Below, piece after piece: positions 1 to 5,762 of a stretch of 23,550 nucleotides of DNA. The first letter of the stretch is position 1, and the number at the start of each line of letters is the position of its first letter. The notes under the pieces were generated by a model. That model saw only the letters and a program-made list of their open reading frames with translations. It was not told the origin of the DNA and did no database searches. The DNA is from an uncultured Phascolarctobacterium sp. (GTDB taxonomy: Bacteria; Bacillota; Negativicutes; Acidaminococcales; Acidaminococcaceae). Location of the stretch: NCBI GenBank assembly GCA_900547415.1, contig URGS01000027.1, positions 1 through 23,550 of the forward strand, read 5' to 3'. The position numbers were made by a program, and so were the translations under genes.

Positions 1-54
1 CCCACGACCTCCGCCGTGACAGGGCGGCATTCTAACCAACTGAACCACCGGGCC
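1..54 (-). tRNA. tRNA-Asp (GTC), 3' part cut off by window edge
   Basis: The reverse complement reads as the 5' two thirds of a tRNA: an acceptor strand beginning GGCCCGG, a D arm (GTTC...GAAT), then the anticodon stem CCGCC/GGCGG closing the loop CTGTCAC. The anticodon is GTC, so it decodes Asp. The T arm, acceptor 3' strand and CCA lie outside the window. It is transcribed away from gltX. Confidence 0.93.
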
Positions 55-79
55 AATGTCATCTGTCTGACAGGTATAA

Positions 80-108
80 ATTCTACCATAGTCAAATGAA
101 TAATGCAA
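80..108 (-). promoter_or_regulatory. Sigma-70-type promoter of the tRNA-Asp
   Basis: On the minus strand TTGCAT (103-108) and TAGAAT (80-85) are separated by exactly 17 bp. The predicted start near 73 gives a leader of about 18 nt before the tRNA, typical of a stable-RNA promoter. Confidence 0.6.
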
Positions 109-238
109 GCCTTTTTTTCAAAAATTTGCAAAAAAAGTTAAAATTATACATTTTTCCTATGAAAAGGGGAAAATGAGGGCCCTTAAACAGCAGAATTGAA
201 TTTAGATGTAGCATTTTTGTGGATTTCAACTATATTAT

Positions 239-267
239 TTGCACTTTGTCTTTGTTCGCAGTATAAT
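239..267 (+). promoter_or_regulatory. Probable gltX promoter
   Basis: TTGCAC (239-244), a 17-bp spacer and a perfect TATAAT (262-267) lie about 50 bp before the gltX start. The -35 is weak but the spacing and -10 are consensus. The roughly 45-nt leader is too short for a T-box or other large riboswitch. Confidence 0.6.
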
Positions 268-319
268 TATTCTGATATACAAGTATCATTTTTGAAATTT
301 TAATTAAGGAGACGATGAA

Positions 320-1783
320 ATGTCTGAAGTAAGAGTTAGATTTGCTCCCAGTCCTACTGGTTACTTACATATTGGTGGTGCACGTACTGCTTTGTTTAAC
401 TGGCTTTTTGCCCGCAAAATGGGTGGTAAGCTGATTCTCCGTATTGAAGATACTGATGTTGCTCGTTTGAAGGAGGATTCTGTAAGCCAAATCCTCACCA
501 GCCTGAAATGGCTTGGCATTAACTGGGACGAAGGTCCTGAGGTTGGCGGTGACTATGGTCCCTACTACCAATCTGAGCGTTTTGATATTTATAGAAAATA
601 CTGCCAGCAGCTTGTTGATGAGGGCAAGGCATACTACTGCTTCTGCACTCCTGAGGAGCTGGAGGCTCAGCGTGAAAAGCAGCGTCAGGCTAAACAGCCT
701 TTCCGTTATGCACGTACCTGCCGCGATTTGACTCCTGAGGAGGTTAAGGCTCGCATTGACGCCGGTGCGTCCTATTCTGTACGTCTGAAAATCCCTGCAG
801 AGGGCAGTGTAGTAGTTCATGACCTGATTCATGGCGATGTAACCTTCAATATGGATCAATACGATGATTTCGTAATTATGAAGAGCAATGGCATTCCTAC
901 CTACAACTTTGCTGTTGTTATTGACGACCATCTGATGGGCATGACCCATGTAATGCGTGCAGAGGAGCATTTGTCCAATACTCCTAAGCAGCTTTTGGTA
1001 TACCAGGCTTTTGGCTGGGAACCGCCTAAATTTGGCCATATGTCCATGATTTTGGCTCCTGACCGTTCCAAGCTGAGCAAGCGTCATGGTGCGACCTCAG
1101 TTGAGGAATTCCGCAGCCAAGGCTTTGTGGCAGAGGCTATTGTGAACTATCTGACTCTTCTGGGCTGGGGCCCTGGCGATGAAAGAGAAATCTTCAGCCT
1201 GCAGGATACTGTAGAGCTGTTCGAGCTGGAGCAAATGTCCAAAAAGGCAGCCATTTATGATACTAAAAAGCTGACCTGGATGAACGGCCAATATTTGTCC
1301 GAGCTGCCTCTGGAAAAAATCCTGCCTGAGGTTAAGCCCTTCTTTGTAAAGGACGGCTATGTTGATGAGGCTTGGTTTGCTGAAAACGAAGAATACTTTG
1401 CTAAACTGGTAGATACTGTTCGTGTACGCGTAAAAACACTGCAGGAGATTGCAGATGCTTCTGATTACTTCTTCAAGGATGTGGAGTCCTATGATGAAAA
1501 GGGGGTAGCTAAACACTTTAAGCCTGAAACTGTAGCTCTGCTGGAAGAGTGCATTGCAGCAGTAGAGGCTGATGATGTTTACAGCCTGGAAACCACTGAG
1601 GCTGCCTACAATAAGATTGCAGCTGACAACAACCTGGCTCTGGGCAAGGTTATCCACCCGACTCGTCTGGCTCTGACCGGACGCACTGTAAGCCCGGGTA
1701 TGTTCGATGTTATGGTACTGCTGGGCAAGGAAAAAACCTTGGCACGTCTGCACAAGGCTGTAGAATTTATTAAGAATATGTAA
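320..1783 (+). CDS. gltX: Glutamyl-tRNA synthetase
   Basis: Class I aminoacyl-tRNA synthetase that charges tRNA-Glu in the cytoplasm. In bacteria lacking GlnRS the non-discriminating form also charges tRNA-Gln; the sequence alone does not tell me which form this is. At 487 aa it has the usual bacterial length. The N-terminus carries FAPSPTGYLHIGGARTAL with the HIGH-type motif HIGG at residues 17-20. The KMSKS-type motif is KLSKR at 251-255. A zinc-finger-like CFC (C107, C109) and C134 are present, but the fourth position is D136 where E. coli has His. The start is supported by AAGGAG at 306-311, 8 nt before ATG. The C-terminal ~150 residues form the helical anticodon-binding region. The stop codon lies within an 18-bp sequence that is repeated after the downstream MITE-like element. 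Confidence 0.97.
   Translation: MSEVRVRFAPSPTGYLHIGGARTALFNWLFARKMGGKLILRIEDTDVARLKEDSVSQILTSLKWLGINWDEGPEVGGDYGPYYQSERFDIYRKYCQQLVDEGKAYYCFCTPEELEAQREKQRQAKQPFRYARTCRDLTPEEVKARIDAGASYSVRLKIPAEGSVVVHDLIHGDVTFNMDQYDDFVIMKSNGIPTYNFAVVIDDHLMGMTHVMRAEEHLSNTPKQLLVYQAFGWEPPKFGHMSMILAPDRSKLSKRHGATSVEEFRSQGFVAEAIVNYLTLLGWGPGDEREIFSLQDTVELFELEQMSKKAAIYDTKKLTWMNGQYLSELPLEKILPEVKPFFVKDGYVDEAWFAENEEYFAKLVDTVRVRVKTLQEIADASDYFFKDVESYDEKGVAKHFKPETVALLEECIAAVEADDVYSLETTEAAYNKIAADNNLALGKVIHPTRLALTGRTVSPGMFDVMVLLGKEKTLARLHKAVEFIKNM
1765..1782 (+). repeat. 18-bp direct repeat, left copy (overlaps gltX 3' end)
   Basis: ATTTATTAAGAATATGTA occurs here and again at 1984-2001. The match extends to 23 bp with one mismatch. 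The copies bracket a palindromic element exactly, so they look like a target-site duplication. This copy encodes the last residues of GltX and part of its stop codon. Confidence 0.75.
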
Positions 1784-1983
1784 TTTTATAATAAACCTCT
1801 CCGTCAGCTTCGCTGCCACCTCTCCTTAAAAGGAGAGGCTTATCTGTAGGCGGATGACGGACACTTGGCTGAAAAAGTATGGGTTGCTTAGAATGACATG
1901 TTGGGGAGTTCTAAGTTAAATTTACGTTTGCCTCTCCTTTTAAGGAGAGGTGTCGTTGCTAAAGGCAACGACGGAGAGGTTTT
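1783..1983. mobile_element. MITE-like non-coding palindromic element (~200 bp)
   Basis: Terminal inverted repeats AAACCTCTCCGTC (1793-1805) and GACGGAGAGGTTT (1970-1982) enclose the element. Inside each end is another CCTCTCCTT...AAGGAGAGG hairpin (1819-1838 and 1931-1950). A small stem lies between the terminal repeat and the inner hairpin: CAGC/GCTG on the left, GTCGTTGC/GCAACGAC (1952-1959/1965-1972) on the right. The ends are therefore nested stem-loops. No ORF of useful length lies inside, so any movement would need a transposase in trans. It sits between gltX and the secreted-inhibitor gene and is flanked by an 18-bp direct repeat. The hairpins could also end gltX transcription, but no proper T tract follows them. 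Confidence 0.7.
1865..1894 (+). promoter_or_regulatory. Promoter-like sequence inside the MITE-like element
   Basis: TTGGCT (1865-1870), an 18-bp spacer and TAGAAT (1889-1894) point toward the downstream gene at 2031. I found no better promoter between gltX and that gene, so the element may supply its promoter. This is a motif match only. Confidence 0.3.
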
Positions 1984-2001
1984 ATTTATTAAGAATATGT
2001 A
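1984..2001 (+). repeat. 18-bp direct repeat, right copy
   Basis: Second copy of ATTTATTAAGAATATGTA, directly after the right end of the palindromic element. It is identical over 18 bp to the sequence at the end of gltX. Confidence 0.75.
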
Positions 2002-2030
2002 GTTTTTACCACAATCTAAGGAGGCTGACC

Positions 2031-2873
2031 ATGAAAATATTTTTAACTGCGATGATTTGTTTAATGCTGTGTGTGCCAGCCTTTGCTGATCAACAGACTA
2101 CTGTTTTAACTGAGCAGGTTAAGCTGGACAAGGCTGCTGCTCAGGTACCCTTTGTTGACGGCAGCAATGACCTGGCCTTGGAGAAAAATGCCAACATGCT
2201 CCTGCGTGAGCGTGCTAAAAAGCTGGTAAATGAGGTTGGCGGTGCAGGCACTCTTACCTACAAGGTAATGCTGAACCGTCCCAGTATCTTTAGTGTGCTT
2301 TTGACTGCTAAAAATGGCGGCAAAGTTGCTTATGACGGTGTAAATGTTGACCTGACCAGTGGCCGTGAATTTACTGTAACTGACTTTTTTATAGATAATG
2401 ATAAGGTTAAGGCAGCGTTGGGCGACTATAGATATGTGCTCTTTGGTGAAGAGGGCTTTTATCTGCAGGACGAAAAGCATGCTGACTACCATAAATTTGT
2501 TCCCTATGCAGGTCTTTTGGATTCCATGCGTATTGGTGAGGCTGGCCGCCTGATGCAGGTAGCACGTCTGACTGCTAATGCTGAAGGTAAGACTCTGACT
2601 CTGAAGGATGGAGGCCTTGTGGCTATTAAGCTTGACGGCAACCCTTCTACAGGCTATGGCTGGCATGTAAAGTCTAAGAGCGATAATGTTAAGGCTGTTG
2701 GTACATCATTCACCATTCCTGCTGCAGATGACCAGCGTGTAGGTACTCCTGGCGTAGAAATCATCATGCTGGCAATAAAAGGCAAGGGCGAATACCCTGT
2801 TACTATGGAATATAAGCGTTCCTGGGAGCAATTTGTTTTAAAAAGCTTTACCTTTAATGTTAAGGTAGAATAG
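2031..2873 (+). CDS. Secreted protein: PdaC/RsiV-like domain plus chagasin-type (I42) peptidase-inhibitor domain
   Basis: 280 aa. The ATG at 2031 is chosen because AAGGAGG lies just upstream and it begins a clean signal peptide (MKIFLTAMICLMLCVPAFA, cleavage before DQQ). An in-frame ATG at 1950 would add 27 residues encoded by the repeat element and hide the signal peptide. The N-terminal half (~25-150) has the look of the DUF4163/DUF3298 family (GGKVAYDGVNVDLTSGREF...DFF). The C-terminal ~95 residues match the chagasin/I42 inhibitor fold: NPSTGYGW at 204-211, a GTPG loop at 238-241 and RSW at 263-265. These correspond to the three loops (NPTTG, GxG, RPW/F) that block papain-like cysteine peptidases. 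Predicted to act outside the inner membrane. The partner peptidase is unknown and none lies nearby. It is 32 bp upstream of zapA and may be co-transcribed with it. The inhibitor call rests on motifs alone. Confidence 0.75.
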   Translation: MKIFLTAMICLMLCVPAFADQQTTVLTEQVKLDKAAAQVPFVDGSNDLALEKNANMLLRERAKKLVNEVGGAGTLTYKVMLNRPSIFSVLLTAKNGGKVAYDGVNVDLTSGREFTVTDFFIDNDKVKAALGDYRYVLFGEEGFYLQDEKHADYHKFVPYAGLLDSMRIGEAGRLMQVARLTANAEGKTLTLKDGGLVAIKLDGNPSTGYGWHVKSKSDNVKAVGTSFTIPAADDQRVGTPGVEIIMLAIKGKGEYPVTMEYKRSWEQFVLKSFTFNVKVE

Positions 2874-2905
2874 CTGCTGGCTTAACTTTAATGGGAGAGA
2901 TGGTT

Positions 2906-3151
2906 ATGGATAAGACTTCTATTACTGTAAAGATATATAACGAGGATTATACGCTGAGAACATCTGCACCTCAGGCACAGGCTATTGCTGTGGCCAACAG
3001 TGTGGACGCACGTATGAGAAAGCTGGCTGAGGCTAAGAATGTACAGAGCAAGGAAAAGCTTGCTGTTTGGACAGCCTTAGATTTGGCAGCTGATTTGTAC
3101 GAGCTGCAGCAGCGTTATGACAGACTTTTAGCGGCAGTAAAGGAAAAATAG
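2906..3151 (+). CDS. zapA: Cell division protein ZapA
   Basis: 81-aa cytoplasmic protein that promotes FtsZ bundling at the division ring. The start at 2906 (MDKTSITVKIYNEDY) is preferred over the in-frame ATG at 2891: GGGAGAG at 2893-2899 lies 6 nt before 2906, and ZapA proteins normally begin just before the strand that opens TVKIYNEDYTLR. The rest matches the family: short N-terminal beta region, then a long helix from about residue 25 to the end that forms the dimer coiled coil. Its stop is 2 nt before the start of the U32 gene, so the two are very probably translated from one message. The zapA, U32, mutS2 order is common in Firmicutes. Confidence 0.9.
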   Translation: MDKTSITVKIYNEDYTLRTSAPQAQAIAVANSVDARMRKLAEAKNVQSKEKLAVWTALDLAADLYELQQRYDRLLAAVKEK

Positions 3152-3153
3152 AG

Positions 3154-5619
3154 ATGAAGAATATAGAAAAGCTGGAGCTTTTGGCTCCTGCAGGAAGCTG
3201 GGAGGCTTTAGAGGCTGCCGTAAATGCAGGTGCCGACGCTGTTTATATGGGTGGCAAAGCCTTTGGTGCTCGTGCCTACGCCAGCAATTTTGACAAAGAG
3301 GAAATGGCTAAGGCCGTTTACTTTGCTCATATGCACCGAGTGCGTATTTATATTACTGTAAATACCCTGGTGGATGACAGCGAGCTGGAGGAGCTGGCTG
3401 AATACCTGATGTTCCTCAACAACGTTGGCGTTGACGGTATTATCGTTCAGGATTTGGGCGTTATTCGTCTGGCTCGTAAAATTGTGCCTGAGCTGCCGCT
3501 GCATGCCAGCACCCAGATGACCATTACTAACAGCAGTGGCGTTGACTTTGCCGTAGCTGCAGGTATGGAACGTTCTGTACTTGCTCGTGAGCTGAGCATT
3601 AAGGAAATTGAGGCTGCCTGCGACCGTGGTACTGAGATTGAAACCTTTATTCATGGTGCTCTTTGTGTCTGCTATTCCGGTCAATGTCTTATGAGCAGCC
3701 TTATCGGCGGACGCAGCGGCAACCGTGGTCGTTGTGCACAGCCCTGTCGTTTGCCCTATAGACTTTTGAACAACAAGGGCGAGGATATGCTGGAGGGCAA
3801 GGACGCAGGTCAATATCTGCTGAGTCCTAAGGATATGAATACCTTGGAAATTCTGCCCCAGCTTATTGATGCTGGTGTAGTGTCCTATAAAATTGAAGGC
3901 CGCATGAAGCGTCCTGAATACGTAGCTATTGTAGTTGATGCTTACCGCAGAGCTATGGATAGCTACATTGCAGGTGACTATAGTGTTCCTGCAGAGGATT
4001 TTGCTAATATTGAGCAAATCTTTAATCGTGATTTCACTACTGCTTATATGGTTAACCGTCCTGGCAGAGAGATGATGAGCGACCGTCGCCCCAATAACCG
4101 CGGCGTACTGGTTGGTCGTGTGCTGAAGCTTGACAAACAGCATAACAAGGCTGTGATTAAGCTGGAGAAGGAACTTCATTTAGGCGATGGTCTGGAATTT
4201 TGGGTAACTGTTGGCGGTCGTGTGGGCACTACTGTTACTGAAATGCTTTCCAAGGGTGAAAGCGTGTCCAGTGCAGCTCCGGGACAGCAGGTTACAATTG
4301 ATGTTCCTAAGGGTGTACGTCTAAATGACCGCGTATTCCGTACCCTTGACAGCAGACTGATGTCATATGCCCAGCAATTCTTTGGCCCTGACGCTAAGAA
4401 GCGCATTGCCGTAGATGCAGTTGTAACTGCTCATGTAGGTCAGCCCATGACTGTCACTCTTACAGATGAAGAGGGCAATGTGGGCTACGGTGAGACTGAT
4501 TTTATCGTAGAAGAGGCACGCAAACGTGCTTTGGATTATGCTGTAGTACATAAGCAGTTGGATAGAATGGGTACTACTGAATATTTCCTCAACAGCCTGA
4601 ATGTGGAGCTGGATGAAAATGTTATGGTACCTATGAGTGAAATGAACGAGGCACGCCGTATGGCCTGTGAGGCTTTGGATGCAGCTAGACTGGAGGCCTT
4701 TGCTCCCGCTCGCAAGCAGGTGCATAAGCATTCTGAGAGCCTTGTTCTAAACGCCAAAAAACGCAGCCATAATGGAGCAGTGCTGACTGTACATTGTGAC
4801 AGTCTGAGTAAGGTTAATGCAGCATTGCAGGCCGGGGCAGAGCGTATCCTTTTTGGTGGTGACTGCTTTACTCATATTCCTTTAAGTGATGAGGATTACC
4901 GCAAGGCTGCAGCCATGGTACGCAAGGCTGGACGTCAGCTGGCCTTTGCAACTCCTAGAATTGTCAAGGAAGCACAGCTTAAATATTTTGACAGACTTTT
5001 TGCTCTATGGGCAGAGCTGGAGCCTGACTTTGCATACATCAGCAACAATGGCCTGTGGTCCATTGCCCGCAAGCATGGTCTTAAGCCTGTAGCTGATATG
5101 TCTCTTAATATTTTCAACTGCCAAAGCATGGAGTTCTGGCAGGAAAATGGGGCAGTAGGTGCAGTTCTCAGCTCCGAGCTGACTATGGGACAGGTTGAGC
5201 ATTTGGCTTCCGTTAGTCCTGTGCCTGTAGAATGCATGATTCAGGGCCGTTTGGAAATGATGGTTTCTGAGTACTGCGTTGGCGGCAGTTTCCTTGGCGA
5301 TTTGCACAAGGGTGCCTGCAAGTTTAACTGCAAGGAGGAGCTTTTCTTGGGGGACCGCAAGGACGCACAATTCCCCATTGCAACAGACCAGTTCTGTCGT
5401 ATGCATGTGTTGAACGCTCACGAGCTGTCCATGACTGCCAATGTGCAGCTGATGGCAGAAATTGGCGTTGCCAGCCTGCGAATTGATGGACGCAATTATG
5501 ATGAACAACGCTTAACTGAGCTGATTGCTCTCTATAAGAAGATTTTAGGTGGTGCAGTGGAGGCTCCTGATAATCTCCCCGGCACTACTAGAGGTCACTA
5601 CTTTAGAGGAGTTATGTAG
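3154..5619 (+). CDS. Large U32 'peptidase' family protein (RlhA/TrhP-like, DUF3656-type)
   Basis: 821 aa. Although named peptidases, characterised U32 relatives (TrhP, RlhA, UbiU/UbiV) are Fe-S proteins that hydroxylate tRNA, 23S rRNA or ubiquinone precursors; RNA hydroxylation is the likeliest role here. The N-terminal half starts LELLAPAGSWEALEAAVNAG and contains the U32 signature around ETFIHGALC (163-171). Cysteines at 171, 178, 194 and 198 (the latter in CAQPC) fit the TrhP/RlhA cluster pattern. SYKIEGRMKRPEYV follows, then a DUF3656-like middle. The C-terminal quarter looks like a second U32-like module with Cys708, 722, 726 and 748 (ACKFNC at 721-726). The start codon is 2 nt after zapA and has only a weak SD, which suggests translational coupling. 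It is longer than E. coli RlhA. The substrate is not determined. Confidence 0.85.
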   Translation: MKNIEKLELLAPAGSWEALEAAVNAGADAVYMGGKAFGARAYASNFDKEEMAKAVYFAHMHRVRIYITVNTLVDDSELEELAEYLMFLNNVGVDGIIVQDLGVIRLARKIVPELPLHASTQMTITNSSGVDFAVAAGMERSVLARELSIKEIEAACDRGTEIETFIHGALCVCYSGQCLMSSLIGGRSGNRGRCAQPCRLPYRLLNNKGEDMLEGKDAGQYLLSPKDMNTLEILPQLIDAGVVSYKIEGRMKRPEYVAIVVDAYRRAMDSYIAGDYSVPAEDFANIEQIFNRDFTTAYMVNRPGREMMSDRRPNNRGVLVGRVLKLDKQHNKAVIKLEKELHLGDGLEFWVTVGGRVGTTVTEMLSKGESVSSAAPGQQVTIDVPKGVRLNDRVFRTLDSRLMSYAQQFFGPDAKKRIAVDAVVTAHVGQPMTVTLTDEEGNVGYGETDFIVEEARKRALDYAVVHKQLDRMGTTEYFLNSLNVELDENVMVPMSEMNEARRMACEALDAARLEAFAPARKQVHKHSESLVLNAKKRSHNGAVLTVHCDSLSKVNAALQAGAERILFGGDCFTHIPLSDEDYRKAAAMVRKAGRQLAFATPRIVKEAQLKYFDRLFALWAELEPDFAYISNNGLWSIARKHGLKPVADMSLNIFNCQSMEFWQENGAVGAVLSSELTMGQVEHLASVSPVPVECMIQGRLEMMVSEYCVGGSFLGDLHKGACKFNCKEELFLGDRKDAQFPIATDQFCRMHVLNAHELSMTANVQLMAEIGVASLRIDGRNYDEQRLTELIALYKKILGGAVEAPDNLPGTTRGHYFRGVM

Positions 5620-5622
5620 GTT

Positions 5623-5700
5623 CAGGACTAGTCCTGCACCTTTAGTGAAAGGCAGGGCAAAGCTGCGAAGATTAAATTTAGTGCTTTTGTGCAGGTCCTG
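5623..5700. other. Inverted repeats in the 143-bp gap before mutS2
   Basis: CAGGACTAGTCCTG (5623-5636) is a perfect 14-bp palindrome. GTGCAGGTCCTG (5689-5700) is complementary to parts of it and its flank (CAGGAC and CTGCAC with a 5-nt interruption), so two alternative foldings are possible. There is no T tract, so a terminator is unlikely. It may be a leader structure or processing site between the U32 gene and mutS2. Confidence 0.35.
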
Positions 5701-5762
5701 GCAATGAAGATGTCCTTGAGCCTAAGTAAAAGCAAGAGAATGAAGATATATGGATGGTGTAA

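Noticed and set aside
268..319. T-box or other riboswitch upstream of gltX
   Set aside because: With the promoter at 239-267 the leader is only about 45 nt, and no specifier hairpin, T-box core or terminator is present.
365..1819. Long minus-strand open frames opposite gltX (two of ~240 codons)
   Set aside because: They mirror a clear synthetase gene, lack ribosome sites and recognisable domains, and arise from biased codon use in the sense gene.
1950..2030. 27-codon N-terminal extension of the secreted inhibitor
   Set aside because: The extension is encoded by the MITE-like element and the 18-bp repeat, lacks an SD, and would bury a clear signal peptide. The ATG at 2031 has AAGGAGG.
3208..4179. 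323-codon minus-strand frame inside the U32 gene
   Set aside because: Shadow of the U32 coding sequence, with no SD or domain signature.
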